NCBI GenBank assembly: GCA_018712865.1
Contig: DVGH01000035.1
Span: forward strand, 1-57,050
Direction of reading: 5' to 3'
Length of the DNA stretch: 57,050 nucleotides
DNA from: Scatavimonas merdipullorum
Lineage (GTDB): Bacteria; Bacillota; Clostridia; Oscillospirales; Acutalibacteraceae
The position numbers and the translations under genes are program-made. The notes under the pieces were generated by a model. The model saw only the letters and a list, made by a program, of their open reading frames with translations, did no database searches and was not told the origin of the DNA. The number at the start of each line of letters is the position of its first letter. The first letter of the stretch is position 1. Positions 1 to 8,425 of the stretch are shown here, one piece after another.

Positions 1-1
1 C

Positions 2-112
2 AAGTTTGTCGGCGTACTGGATTTACCGCACAGCCCTGTTTTGCCGGGGAATGTCGTTCTCAACAGCAGACAGGGCGTAGAAATAGAATATCTGGTTGGG
101 AAAGCCGGATAA
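2..112 (+). CDS. C-terminal fragment of an unrecognised protein
   Basis: An open frame enters from the left edge and runs 36 codons to a TAA at 110-112. The visible tail ends in EIEYLVGKAG. It is too short for me to assign to a family, and the start lies outside the window. The only support for it being coding is the continuous frame running up to the intergenic hairpins and the convergent tRNA gene. Confidence 0.5.
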   Translation, partial: KFVGVLDLPHSPVLPGNVVLNSRQGVEIEYLVGKAG

Positions 113-118
113 ACGAGA

Positions 119-148
119 AAAGGAGCAGCCCCTTCGGACTACTCCTTT
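119..148 (-). terminator. Hairpin terminator after the initiator tRNA
   Basis: AAAGGAG (119-125) pairs with CTCCTTT (142-148), with a partly paired interior closed by a CTTCGG-like loop. Read on the minus strand it is followed by TTTTCTCGTTT, which suits termination of the tRNA transcript. It may also stop the convergent plus-strand gene ending at 112. Confidence 0.55.
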
Positions 149-154
149 ACATAG

Positions 155-181
155 GAATGTTCAGTTGCGTTATGAACATTC
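155..181 (-). other. 9-bp perfect inverted repeat just 3' of the tRNA
   Basis: GAATGTTCA (155-163) and TGAACATTC (173-181) form a perfect 9-bp stem with a 9-nt loop. It begins four bases beyond the encoded CCA of the tRNA on the minus strand. It has no U-tract, so it is more likely a 3'-trailer structure than a terminator. Confidence 0.45.
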
Positions 182-185
182 AAAC

Positions 186-262
<77 letters not shown>

Positions 263-288
263 GTATATTCTTTTTTTGGAACTTTTTT

Positions 289-317
289 ATAATACCATAG
301 CTTCATGCGTTTGTCAA
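289..317 (-). promoter_or_regulatory. Sigma-A promoter of tRNA-fMet
   Basis: On the minus strand TTGACA (312-317), a 17-bp spacer and TATTAT (289-294) form a near-consensus promoter. It sits about 20 bp upstream of the tRNA 5' end at 262, as expected for a stable RNA gene. Confidence 0.8.
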
Positions 318-393
318 GGCATAAGCAAGCTTTTCTTAAAGAAGTATATGCGCACAATTCTATATGATTCCAAATGCCAGATCATTTTCTGCT

Positions 394-1065
394 TTATTTA
401 ACAGCATACAGCCCCACTTGCATATACGAAGCCCAAAGCAGCTCCACTGTGGTAAAGCCGCATGTTTGTAAAAGTGTCGTTTGCTGTTCCAATGTGAGCG
501 GGAAAACCTGTTGATTTATCCTTTGCAAATGCGCCCGTATTTCTTCTTTTTCTCTTCCTCTCTGCTGCTGAAAATACGCCCATCTCTTCAAACCGGCTTC
601 CTTTCCGGCTTTGCCGTTTGGCATAACATTTTCGAAAGAAACAAACACACCGCCCTTTTTAAGCGCTTTGCAGCAGCTTTCCACCGCCTGCTTACGCTGC
701 TCCAAAGACAGATAGTGGTGCGCAAAAACAGCCGTTACAATGTCAAACTCTTCCGTAAAATCCATCCCCTGCGATGGTATGCAGAAAAATCTGCAGCCCT
801 TCTCTGCAAGCCTATGCTCTGCCATACACAGCATTTCCTGCGATGGGTCACACAGTGTAAAAGACGCATTGGGAAACTGCTTTTGCGCCATTTGTACCAG
901 CGTGCCCGTGCCGCAGCCCGTGTCCAGCCAATTTGGCTTTTCAAACGAAAAGGCCGCAGCCAGATCCAGAATCTGGGCGCACATATCCTTATAATACGGG
1001 ATAACCGACGTAATTTCCCGATCATATTCCCACGCGCCAAAAGCACTGCTGTTGTGCTGCTTCAT
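394..1065 (-). CDS. Class I SAM-dependent methyltransferase
   Basis: A 223-residue protein with a Rossmann methyltransferase fold. Motif I is the SAM-binding stretch LDTGCGTGT near residue 60, followed by the acidic strand-2 residue in CDPSQEM, a motif around FDIVTAVFAHHYL and the post-motif LKKGGVFVSFE. The substrate is not evident; small molecules or tRNA are possible. I chose the ATG at 1065 because the upstream extension lies entirely inside the preceding gene and lacks family similarity. The preceding stop (1068-1070) is only 2 bp away, so translation is probably coupled. It is the last gene of the tatD operon. The upstream GGAAGG can serve as ribosome binding site. Confidence 0.85.
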   Translation of the reverse strand: MKQHNSSAFGAWEYDREITSVIPYYKDMCAQILDLAAAFSFEKPNWLDTGCGTGTLVQMAQKQFPNASFTLCDPSQEMLCMAEHRLAEKGCRFFCIPSQGMDFTEEFDIVTAVFAHHYLSLEQRKQAVESCCKALKKGGVFVSFENVMPNGKAGKEAGLKRWAYFQQQRGREKEEIRAHLQRINQQVFPLTLEQQTTLLQTCGFTTVELLWASYMQVGLYAVK

Positions 1066-1067
1066 CG

Positions 1068-1553
1068 TTATGCCGACCCTTCCTTCTGGTTTACCGGCGG
1101 ATGCTCCTGTATATATTCCTCCAAGATTTCTGCCGCGTCCTTTATCAAAAGGGGGCACGGCCGTTTTTTATAATAATCCGGCGTACGCAACGCAGGAACA
1201 GGTGATTGCGGTACGTCTTTTGCACGAATTCCCAAAAGCTCCCTGCAAACAATCGACCCGTTTTTTTCCTTAAAGCGGTTTGCAAGCGTTTGCACTGTTT
1301 GGTAAAGTTCCTTTTTTTCTGTTATTGCCTTTGGCTTATTATAGCCGTATAAAAGGCTTGTAACCAACATCATACCGGAAACCGCTCCGCAAACCTCCCG
1401 CATTCTGCCCATACCTCCACCAAAAGCAGACGCAAGCAGCATTGCGCTTTCAAAATTGTACCCTGTTTCTTCACAAAACGCGCCGAAAACCGCCTGCGCG
1501 CAGTTATACCCCTGTTCAAACAGCGCTTTTGCTCTTTCTCCTTTTTCACTCAT
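1068..1553 (-). CDS. C_GCAxxG_C_C family redox-type protein
   Basis: A 161-residue soluble protein of the C_GCAxxG_C_C family, a group thought to be redox active but without an established reaction. Family features visible here are YNCAQAV near residue 16, the glycine-rich GGGMGRMREVCGAVSG around residues 45-61, and later cysteines in VCRELLG and RPCPLL. Its start overlaps the stop of the upstream cohesin gene by four bases (ATGA), so the two are translationally coupled. The order cohesin protein, redox protein, methyltransferase within one operon is unexplained; I infer co-expression only. Confidence 0.85.
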   Translation of the reverse strand: MSEKGERAKALFEQGYNCAQAVFGAFCEETGYNFESAMLLASAFGGGMGRMREVCGAVSGMMLVTSLLYGYNKPKAITEKKELYQTVQTLANRFKEKNGSIVCRELLGIRAKDVPQSPVPALRTPDYYKKRPCPLLIKDAAEILEEYIQEHPPVNQKEGSA

Positions 1554-2443
1554 ACTCCATCACCTTTATTTTTTTCTGTTTCTTCCTTTTCCGGCTTCTC
1601 TTGGCGGGTATTTTCCGCTTGCTCATCCTGCTCCTTTGTTTGCCCGGCGTTTGCCCCTTCGGCCTGCTCTTTTTTTCTATGCAGCCCTGCCGTATAGGCA
1701 ACTGCGACAATCACAATGACAATAACGGCCGCTGCCACACCGCAAAGAAACAGCACAAACCCACTGTCCCCAAAAACCGTTTGACCCTGTCCGCCGATTG
1801 TAAGCGTATCTGCAGACGCATAGGAGCCGTTTTCCAGCAGCTGCGGCTGTTCCTGTGCGCCGCCTTCCACCAATATACTGCCCACCCCGCTGGACGCAGA
1901 GCCGGCAGAGCTTGCAGACACCCTTCGGCCGGAGGCCGACGCAGACGAGGTTGTTTCCTTTTCCTGCAGGGTTACCTGGTATTCTATCGGGTCTTGTACC
2001 GTCATTTTTTGTTCATTTATATCCACCGCCTGCTCTGTATACAGCGTCAGCGTTGTTTTGCATTGGGTAGACAATGCGGTAAAACGCAACAGAATCATGG
2101 GCGTTGCCTCTGATGTAGGCAGGGTCGTCCCGTTTGCGTTTAGATATACAATTTTCACAAGGCCGCCATCTTCAACGGCTCGCATTTCTCCCGGCATACC
2201 GTCGGCTATATCTGCTTCTTTATATGTAAGTACGTTTGGGTCGTACCGCACAGTAAAAACGGCGGTGCCCAGCTGCACACCGGACGGGCTCGACAGGCAT
2301 AGCTTTGCCTGCGCGCTTTTTTTCAACGTGATTGCCGCAGGGATGTCCATACTGTAATAAAACGGCTGGGAGGCATAAACGGTACAAATCGGCACCAGGA
2401 CCAACAGTATACACAGCGCTGTCACAGCCACCGCTTTTTTCAT
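1550..2443 (-). CDS. Secreted membrane-anchored cohesin-domain protein
   Basis: A 297-residue protein with a signal peptide (residues 1-25, likely cleavage VYA/SQ), then a beta-rich domain around residues 26-165 with cohesin hallmarks: FTVRYDPNVLTYKEA, a run of alternating hydrophobic strands and VKIVYLNANG. A Ser/Ala/Gly-rich linker follows (165-185), then a transmembrane helix near 228-252 and a charged Lys/Glu-rich cytoplasmic tail. The predicted topology therefore displays the cohesin outside the cell. Cohesins bind dockerin modules; a dockerin protein is encoded at 47287-48282. The ATG overlaps the tatD stop (ATGA). Cohesin assignment is from pattern, not from a profile search; a related carbohydrate-binding beta-sandwich is the alternative. 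Confidence 0.75.
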   Translation of the reverse strand: MKKAVAVTALCILLVLVPICTVYASQPFYYSMDIPAAITLKKSAQAKLCLSSPSGVQLGTAVFTVRYDPNVLTYKEADIADGMPGEMRAVEDGGLVKIVYLNANGTTLPTSEATPMILLRFTALSTQCKTTLTLYTEQAVDINEQKMTVQDPIEYQVTLQEKETTSSASASGRRVSASSAGSASSGVGSILVEGGAQEQPQLLENGSYASADTLTIGGQGQTVFGDSGFVLFLCGVAAAVIVIVIVAVAYTAGLHRKKEQAEGANAGQTKEQDEQAENTRQEKPEKEETEKNKGDGV

Positions 2444-3231
2444 GGCGTTGCTTCCTTTCCTTTCAGCAGTTTTGGATCTATGCCATACATCGCGCAGGCG
2501 TTTTCCGCCGTTGCTGCCAATAACGCCTCCACAGGCATCCCGCGCAGCTGCGCCATTTTCTCTGCGGAATAGAGGATCATAGACGAATCACATCGTTTGC
2601 CGCGAAACGGCACGGGCGCAAGATACGGCGCGTCTGTTTCAAGCAGCAGCCGATCCAAAGGCGCGTCTTTGACCACTTCCACACTGTGGCGTGCATTTTT
2701 AAACGTAACCACGCCGCCTAAGCTGACAGACATGCCCAGCCTATATATTTCCCTTGCCATTTCCACACTGCCGGAAAAGCAGTGTACAAATCCACGCGGT
2801 TTATACTTTTTGAGCAGCTCCAGCGTATCCTGATGCGCCTGCCTGTCGTGCACCACTACCGGCAGATCCAGCTCCAGCGCTAAAGCAAGCTGCTGTTCAA
2901 ACACTTTTTTTTGCAGCTTATGCGGGACATCGTCCCAATAATAGTCCAGTCCAATCTCCCCAACCGCTACGGCCTTTGGGTGCTGCAGCTGCTGCTCCAT
3001 CTCGTCCAAATAGCCTTCTCCCGCTTTATCGGCGCACTGCGGATGATACCCTACCGTCGTCCAGAAAAACGGGTATTGCTCCGCATATTTAATCCCTGCC
3101 TGCGCCGTCTGTGCTTCGGTAGAGGCATTGACCACCGCTACTACGCCCTTTTCGGGCAGGCTTTGCAAAAGCGTTTGGCGGTCCGGGTCAAAGGCTTCGT
3201 CGTCATAATGCGCGTGCACGTCAAAAATCAT
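2440..3231 (-). CDS. tatD: TatD family metal-dependent deoxyribonuclease
   Basis: A 263-residue TIM-barrel hydrolase of the TatD family, metal-dependent DNases with 3'-5' exonuclease or AP-endonuclease activity. Metal ligands are all visible: FDVHAHYDD at the N-terminus, GEIGLDYY, the histidine of VVHDRQAH, GFVHCFSG and LETDAPYL. I chose the ATG at 3231 (MIFDVHAHYDD), which gives the usual family length; the 26 upstream codons do not resemble the family. tatD downstream of metG is a common Firmicutes order. Here a terminator and a separate promoter stand between the two. Confidence 0.95.
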   Translation of the reverse strand: MIFDVHAHYDDEAFDPDRQTLLQSLPEKGVVAVVNASTEAQTAQAGIKYAEQYPFFWTTVGYHPQCADKAGEGYLDEMEQQLQHPKAVAVGEIGLDYYWDDVPHKLQKKVFEQQLALALELDLPVVVHDRQAHQDTLELLKKYKPRGFVHCFSGSVEMAREIYRLGMSVSLGGVVTFKNARHSVEVVKDAPLDRLLLETDAPYLAPVPFRGKRCDSSMILYSAEKMAQLRGMPVEALLAATAENACAMYGIDPKLLKGKEATP

Positions 3232-3338
3232 GGCTTTCCCCCTACTTCTATTTAAACAGAACAGAAACGGTTTTTCTATTGTCTGCCAGCTGCAAAGTAC
3301 GCATGGCAAAATTTCTGTATCGTTCTTGTTTGCTTTTT

Positions 3339-3367
3339 ATTATACTATACTCCTTTTTATATCGCAA
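3339..3367 (-). promoter_or_regulatory. Sigma-A promoter of the tatD operon
   Basis: On the minus strand TTGCGA (3362-3367), 17 bp and TATAAT (3339-3344). It gives a leader of about 100 nt before the tatD ATG and means the four-gene tatD operon can be expressed separately from metG. Confidence 0.75.
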
Positions 3368-3487
3368 TAAAAGAGGAACGGTTGATTGCGAAAGCCTTCT
3401 ACTGCGTGCCTGTCACAAGCAACGCAGCCATCCAATAATCCGGCCGCTCCCCCTTTGAGGATGCGGCCCAAACAGAATCAACAGATT

Positions 3488-3537
3488 AAAAGAAGGCAAA
3501 GCGTTGTCTTTTTCATTGCGCGCCGCCTTCTTTTTTT
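3488..3537 (-). terminator. metG terminator hairpin
   Basis: AAAAGAAGGC (3488-3497) and GCCTTCTTTT (3525-3534) are perfectly complementary, separated by a long loop, with T-runs on both sides. It lies 12 bp past the metG stop. The rest of the 3232-3549 gap contains the tatD promoter and nothing else I recognise. Confidence 0.65.
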
Positions 3538-3549
3538 CTGGCATATCAT

Positions 3550-5493
3550 TTATCTGATCCGGCTGCCTGCAGGCATGCTTTCGTCTGCAAACAACACCTT
3601 TACACCGGCATCCTGCACGTCGGCAGCCAATATCATCCCCTGGCTTTCCACCCCACACAAAACGGCCGGCTTTAAATTTGCAACCAAAATCACCTTTTTG
3701 CCCACAAGCTCCTCCGGCTTATAATATTGCGCAATTCCAGAAGCAACCGTGCGCTGCGTTGTGCCGTCGTCAAGCGTCAGTTTCAAAAGCTTTTTTGCTT
3801 TTTTGACCGGCTCGCATGCAAGGACCTCCGCCACGCGCAGCTCCACCTTTGCAAAATCCTCTATCCCAATCTGGGCAAGCCCTTCTATCTGCGGCTTCTG
3901 TTTCTGCTTTTCAGCAGCAGCCGCTTCTTCCTGCTTTTGCGCTACCTGGGCAAGCATTTTTTCCGCGTCAATCCTTGAAAAGAGCGGTACAGGCGTGCCT
4001 ACCTTTTCCCCCTCTTTCAGCGCACCAAACGCAGAAAGGCTTTCATAGCCGGTTTGCGCACAGCGCAGCTGGGAAAAAATTTCCTTGGCCGTGTCCGGCA
4101 TAAAGGGGGACAACAGCACGGCTATAAACCGGATGCTCTCCAGCAGGTTATACAGCACCGTGGCCAACCGGTCCCTTTTGGCTTCATCCCTGGCAAGGAT
4201 CCAGGGCGCTGTTTCATCAATATATTTATTGCTGCGACGCGCAAGGCACATAATGGCGTCCAGCGCGTCGCTGATGCGGAACTGGGCAATCAGCTCGTCG
4301 ACTGTCCTGACCGTTTGCAGCGCAAGGGAGGAAAGCTCCTGATCCACCGGCTCCTTACAGGAGGGCGGCAGAATTTCCCCGTTAAAATATTTGTTGCTCA
4401 TGGCAATCGTACGGTTGACAAGGTTGCCAAGCGTGTTGGCAAGGTCAGAATTAAAGCGTTCAATAATTGTTTCATATGTGATCGAACCATCAGACGTATA
4501 GGGCATTTCAGAAAGCAGGTAATACCGCACGGCATCCACACCGAGCAACTCTACCAGATCATCAGCATAAATGACATTGCCTCTGGATTTGCTCATCTTG
4601 TCCGTCCCAAACAGCAGCCACGGATGCCCAAACACCTGCTTGGGCAGCGGTTCCCCAAGCGCCATCAGCATAATCGGCCAGTAAATGGTGTGAAACCGCA
4701 GAATATCCTTCCCTATAATGTGTACGTCGGCAGGCCAGTACTTTTTATACAGCTCCGACGGGTTGTCCGGGTCATATCCAAGCGCCGTAATATAGTTGGA
4801 AAGCGCGTCGATCCATACATAAATGACATGCCCCTTGTCAAAATCCACAGGGACGCCCCATTGAAACGAAGACCTGGACACACACAGATCCTGCAGCCCC
4901 GGTTTAATAAAATTGTTGATCATTTCTTTTTTGCGGCTTTCCGGATAAATATAGTCGGGGTTGTCCGCAATAAACTGTTCCAGCTGCTTTTGATATTTGG
5001 ACAACCGCAAAAAATAGGCCTCTTCCTTTGCTTTTTTAACCTCCCTGCCGCAGTCGGGGCATTTTCCGTCTACCAGCTGGGATTCTGTCCAGAAGCTCTC
5101 ACACGGCGTGCAGTACAGGCCCTCATATTGGCTTTTATAAATATCGCCCTGTTCATAGAGCTTTTTAAAGATTTTTTGCACCGTTTTTTCATGGTATTCG
5201 TCGGTTGTGCGGATAAAATGGTCGTAGGTGGTGTTGAGCAAATCGCAGATCCGGCGGATCTCCCCGGCTACCTCATCTACATACTGCTTGGGGGTCACGC
5301 CCGCAGCTTTTGCGTATTCTTCAATTTTCTGCCCGTGCTCATCTGTGCCCGTAAGGAAGAAAACATCATATCCCTGCATTCGCTTGTAACGCGCGATCGC
5401 GTCTGTCAGCACAATTTCATAGCTGTTTCCGATATGCGGCTTGCGTGATGTATAGGCAATTGCCGTAGTGATGTAATACTTCTTTTTAGACAT
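3550..5493 (-). CDS. metG: Methionyl-tRNA synthetase with C-terminal tRNA-binding domain
   Basis: A 647-residue class I synthetase that charges tRNA-Met. The HIGH signature appears as PHIGN (residues 19-23) and KMSKS as DKMSKSRGN near residue 300. A zinc-binding knuckle with CTPC and CPDC occurs near 125-145. The anticodon-binding helical domain follows, and the last 100 residues (FAKVELRVAEVLACE onward) form the EMAPII/Arc1p-type tRNA-binding domain that promotes dimerisation. Length matches the Firmicutes type. The short leader has no T-box; its promoter lies at 5569-5597. Confidence 0.98.
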   Translation of the reverse strand: MSKKKYYITTAIAYTSRKPHIGNSYEIVLTDAIARYKRMQGYDVFFLTGTDEHGQKIEEYAKAAGVTPKQYVDEVAGEIRRICDLLNTTYDHFIRTTDEYHEKTVQKIFKKLYEQGDIYKSQYEGLYCTPCESFWTESQLVDGKCPDCGREVKKAKEEAYFLRLSKYQKQLEQFIADNPDYIYPESRKKEMINNFIKPGLQDLCVSRSSFQWGVPVDFDKGHVIYVWIDALSNYITALGYDPDNPSELYKKYWPADVHIIGKDILRFHTIYWPIMLMALGEPLPKQVFGHPWLLFGTDKMSKSRGNVIYADDLVELLGVDAVRYYLLSEMPYTSDGSITYETIIERFNSDLANTLGNLVNRTIAMSNKYFNGEILPPSCKEPVDQELSSLALQTVRTVDELIAQFRISDALDAIMCLARRSNKYIDETAPWILARDEAKRDRLATVLYNLLESIRFIAVLLSPFMPDTAKEIFSQLRCAQTGYESLSAFGALKEGEKVGTPVPLFSRIDAEKMLAQVAQKQEEAAAAEKQKQKPQIEGLAQIGIEDFAKVELRVAEVLACEPVKKAKKLLKLTLDDGTTQRTVASGIAQYYKPEELVGKKVILVANLKPAVLCGVESQGMILAADVQDAGVKVLFADESMPAGSRIR

Positions 5494-5568
5494 AACCTTT
5501 CTTCCTCCAGCTTTCTATTTCACCGTATGCAGCGGTGCTCGGCGGCTGCCGCTGCGTCCGGCTTTTCT

Positions 5569-5597
5569 ATTATAGCATTTTGGTATGCAGCGCACAA
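5569..5597 (-). promoter_or_regulatory. Sigma-A promoter of metG
   Basis: On the minus strand TTGTGC (5592-5597), 17 bp and TATAAT (5569-5574). The leader of about 70 nt contains a GCAGCGG/CCGCTGC stem around 5526-5557, too short to be a T-box. Confidence 0.7.
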
Positions 5598-5650
5598 CGA
5601 CTTCCGTAAAATTTTCCCATGAAAGTTAAAACAGATCGTTTTTCCGGTAT

Positions 5651-7531
5651 TTATCTGCCGGCTTTGTCTCCCTTGCCCTGCGGCTTTGCAACCAGATCGT
5701 CTTCTTCCAACAGTTTTTTATACTGCTCATGCTGAATATCTGCATACGCCGAAAGCATGGGCTCGATCATCCGGGGATTTTTGCACGATTTGCGCTTTAT
5801 ATAATTGGCCGTAATTTTTACAACAATGCCCGACAGCGCCAAAACGCCAATCAGGTTTGGCAAGGCCATCAACCCGTTGAGCGTATCTGCAATCCCCCAG
5901 GCCAGATCCAGGCTCATGGTGGCGCCCACCACAATAAAAGCAACAAACAGAATTTTGTAAAGAATGGTCGATTTCCCGCCAAATAAGTATTCTGCCGCTT
6001 TTGTCCCATAAAATGACCATCCCAGCACGGTGGAAAAGGCAAAAAGCAAAATGGCAACTGCCAGAATAATCCCCGCAAAATCGCCAAAACACTGGGAAAA
6101 CGCATAGGTAACCAGCGGTATGCCCTGCACCTTTTCTATTTTTACCGATGCAATAACCGGGTTTCCGTTTTCATCCGTCACAACCTTGCCCTGCGGGTCC
6201 GTCTGCGGAACCCCTTTTACCGACATAATATTGGTAAAAACATAGTCCTCCGCCGTTTTATCCGCCGCGCCGGCGGTATAAATGGTAAGCTCCTGCCCAT
6301 AAACCGTCTGCACACGCAGGGGCTGCCCGCTTTCCTTGTCCGTTTGCCGGAGGGCTTCATTGTATCTTGCATCGATCAGAGGGATCTCGCCTTCATAATC
6401 GTCGCCGTTTGCAATCTGTACATACTGTGTCTGCGTGCTGATGTTCGACAACGCCTGGTCAAGCGGTACCGCGTCGCCCGCCGTACTCGAAAGCAAAATA
6501 AACGCTGTCAGCGTGCAGACGATGATTGTGTCAAAAAACACTTCAAAAATGCCCCACATTCCCTGAACGGCAGGCTCCTTTACATCCGACGAGCTGTTTA
6601 CCATTACCGAAGAGCCCAGCCCCGCCTCGTTGGAAAAAACACCCCGTTTAAACCCTATTTCCACCGCCTGCCTGACAACAACACCGCCTATGCCGCCGCC
6701 GATCGCTTCAAAACTGAAGGCGCTTGCAAAAATGCTGCCGAACACATAAGGGATTTGCTGAAAATTAAAGAAAAAAATAATCAGCGCACCCAGTATGTAC
6801 AGCCCCGCCATAATTGGAACCAACTTTTCTGTCACCTTGCCAATGCGCTTGATTCCTCCTATAACCACAAGCCCCGCTATAACAGCCAGAACAATGCCCG
6901 TAACAAGCGGTGGGATTTCAAACCCAAACATGGGGGTAAACGCCGTTTCCAGGGATGTGGCAATAGAATTGACCTGTGTCATATTGCCTATGCCGAAAGA
7001 GGCCAATATACAGAAAATGGCAAAAGCCACCGCTAAAATTTTCCCCAAATGCCTGCAGCCCTTTTTCCTGCTCAGCCCATTTTCCAGATAATACATGGGG
7101 CCGCCGGCCCACTCGTTTTTATCGTTTTTCTTTCTAAAGAAAATCCCCAGCACGTTTTCAGAATAGCTGGTCATCATGCCAAAAAAAGCCGATACCCACA
7201 TCCAGAATACCGCCCCCGGCCCTCCAATGGAAACGGCGGTGGCTACGCCGGCAATATTCCCCGTGCCGATCGTCGCCGCCAGCGCAGTGGACAACGCCTG
7301 AAACTGCGAAATTGCCTTTTTATCCTTTGTTTTTGTAACAGATTTTTTTCGAAATATGGCAAGAAACGTTTCCCCTATAATATGTTTTGCTTTTCTTACC
7401 TGAAAAAACCTTGTTCTCAAAGACATATAAACGCCCGTGCCCAAAATGAGCACCAGCATAGGTATGCCCCAGACCAACCCGTTTAAAAACGCGTTTCCCT
7501 GCGAAACTGCCGCAATAATCTGTTCTACCAT
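5651..7531 (-). CDS. Alanine/glycine:cation symporter (AGCS family) with large inserted loop
   Basis: A 626-residue inner-membrane sodium- or proton-coupled amino-acid importer. Family landmarks are ALSTALAATIGTGNIAGVA, the GGPGAVFWMW segment, AGGPMYYLENG, RGVFSNEAGLGSS and FAFSTVLGW. Typical members are 450-490 residues. Here about 120 mostly polar residues (roughly 350-473 of this protein) lie between the helix ending FILLSS and the helix starting PLVTYAFSQ, where relatives have a short loop. A GTG 15 bp further upstream is possible, but the AAGGTGG motif fits the ATG at 7531 better. Monocistronic, with its own promoter at 7579-7607. Confidence 0.93.
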   Translation of the reverse strand: MVEQIIAAVSQGNAFLNGLVWGIPMLVLILGTGVYMSLRTRFFQVRKAKHIIGETFLAIFRKKSVTKTKDKKAISQFQALSTALAATIGTGNIAGVATAVSIGGPGAVFWMWVSAFFGMMTSYSENVLGIFFRKKNDKNEWAGGPMYYLENGLSRKKGCRHLGKILAVAFAIFCILASFGIGNMTQVNSIATSLETAFTPMFGFEIPPLVTGIVLAVIAGLVVIGGIKRIGKVTEKLVPIMAGLYILGALIIFFFNFQQIPYVFGSIFASAFSFEAIGGGIGGVVVRQAVEIGFKRGVFSNEAGLGSSVMVNSSSDVKEPAVQGMWGIFEVFFDTIIVCTLTAFILLSSTAGDAVPLDQALSNISTQTQYVQIANGDDYEGEIPLIDARYNEALRQTDKESGQPLRVQTVYGQELTIYTAGAADKTAEDYVFTNIMSVKGVPQTDPQGKVVTDENGNPVIASVKIEKVQGIPLVTYAFSQCFGDFAGIILAVAILLFAFSTVLGWSFYGTKAAEYLFGGKSTILYKILFVAFIVVGATMSLDLAWGIADTLNGLMALPNLIGVLALSGIVVKITANYIKRKSCKNPRMIEPMLSAYADIQHEQYKKLLEEDDLVAKPQGKGDKAGR

Positions 7532-7578
7532 CTCCAAAGCTTCCACCTTCTTATACCAAACTTTCTAAAACAACCTTT

Positions 7579-7607
7579 ATTATACCAATATATGATCGTA
7601 TGGACAA
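7579..7607 (-). promoter_or_regulatory. Sigma-A promoter of the symporter gene
   Basis: On the minus strand TTGTCC (7602-7607), 17 bp and TATAAT (7579-7584), about 40 bp upstream of the start codon. Confidence 0.75.
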
Positions 7608-7635
7608 TGCATACCTGTTGTTTTAAAAATTCATA

Positions 7636-7666
7636 AAAAGAGGGAACTTCGCAAGTCCCCTCTTTT
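7636..7666 (-). terminator. Strong hairpin terminator upstream of the symporter
   Basis: AAAAGAGGG (7636-7644) pairs with CCCTCTTTT (7658-7666), and the inner ACTT/AAGT pairs extend the stem after one mismatch. It has A/T tracts on both sides, so it can act in both directions. It lies downstream of yjbQ on the minus strand, beyond the intergenic repeat. Confidence 0.75.
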
Positions 7667-7671
7667 GTGGT

Positions 7672-7742
7672 CTTTGGTTCGTTTCTTCCATAAGAAATGA
7701 GCAAAGTCTTTTAGAAGTAATATATAAGCGTAAAAAGCCGGC
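7672..7742 (-). repeat. 71-bp intergenic repeat, copy 1
   Basis: This stretch aligns over its length with 27799-27869. Both begin CTTTGGTT, share an AAGAAAT core and end AAAAAGCCGG. Both copies lie downstream of a minus-strand gene. The remainder of the 7547-7855 gap holds the symporter promoter, the terminator and a small CATAAAGA/TCTTTATG hairpin at 7761-7781. I see no convincing gene in it. Confidence 0.55.
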
Positions 7743-7855
7743 GGGTAAGCTACAAGTCCGCATAAAGAAAAAATCTTTATGAAGGAGGTACCATAAGGCA
7801 AGGCATATTTAAAAATATACATTGCAAGCATACAGAAACTGCCGGGGGTGGAGGC

Positions 7856-8272
7856 TTATTCGCCAATAATCTTAATCAACGCATGCTTGGGGCGCATTCC
7901 GTCAAACTCAAAATAAAAAATCTGCTCCCATGTGCCAAAATCCAGCCGTCCTTCGGTAATCGCGCAAACAACCTCCCGCCCCATCACCGTGCGTTTAAGG
8001 TGTGCATCGGCGTTGTCCTCATACCCGTTGTGCCGGTACTGGCTGTACGGCTTTTCAGGCGCAAGCTTTTCCAGCCATGTTTCATAATCCTGGTGCAGCC
8101 CGCTTTCGTCGTCGTTGATAAACACGCTGGCGGTAATATTCATAGCGTTGACAAGCACCAACCCTTCGCGGACCCCGCTTTCATCGATTGCTTTTTGTAC
8201 ATCTCTTGTAATATTCACAAGTCCCCGGCGCTTGGGGATGTTGAAAAAAAGCTCTTTTCTGTAAGATTTCAT
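7856..8272 (-). CDS. yjbQ: YjbQ family (UPF0047) protein
   Basis: A 138-residue protein of the YjbQ/UPF0047 family, annotated as secondary thiamine-phosphate synthase because some members show that weak activity; the main physiological role is unsettled. Family signatures visible are GLVLVNAMNITASVFIND, NADAHLKRTVMG with the conserved histidine, and the C-terminal GTWEQIFYFEFDG. Length is normal. An AGGAGG lies shortly upstream of the ATG. It lies downstream of the MIF-like gene in the same direction, 153 bp away, so the two may be cotranscribed. Confidence 0.9.
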   Translation of the reverse strand: MKSYRKELFFNIPKRRGLVNITRDVQKAIDESGVREGLVLVNAMNITASVFINDDESGLHQDYETWLEKLAPEKPYSQYRHNGYEDNADAHLKRTVMGREVVCAITEGRLDFGTWEQIFYFEFDGMRPKHALIKIIGE

Positions 8273-8425
8273 AAACCGTACAAGCCTCCTGTGTTTGCTC
8301 TTTTTTCGCTATACAGTCCGTTTACTGGCAAACAGTAAACCGCTTTAGCTTATATTTCCGCGCAGGCCGCGTTATGGTGTGCGCTGCCTATACAGCGGTT
8401 TTCTTTACCGCTATTAAGGCAGTTA

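Noticed and set aside
4054..5448. 464-codon open frame on the plus strand opposite metG
   Set aside because: It lies wholly antisense to an unmistakable methionyl-tRNA synthetase, has no ribosome binding site or family features, and reflects codon bias of the real gene.
7631..7831. 66-codon minus-strand frame downstream of yjbQ
   Set aside because: It runs across the intergenic repeat and the terminator hairpin, has no ribosome binding site, and its similarity to the frame at 27742-28038 is explained by the shared DNA repeat.
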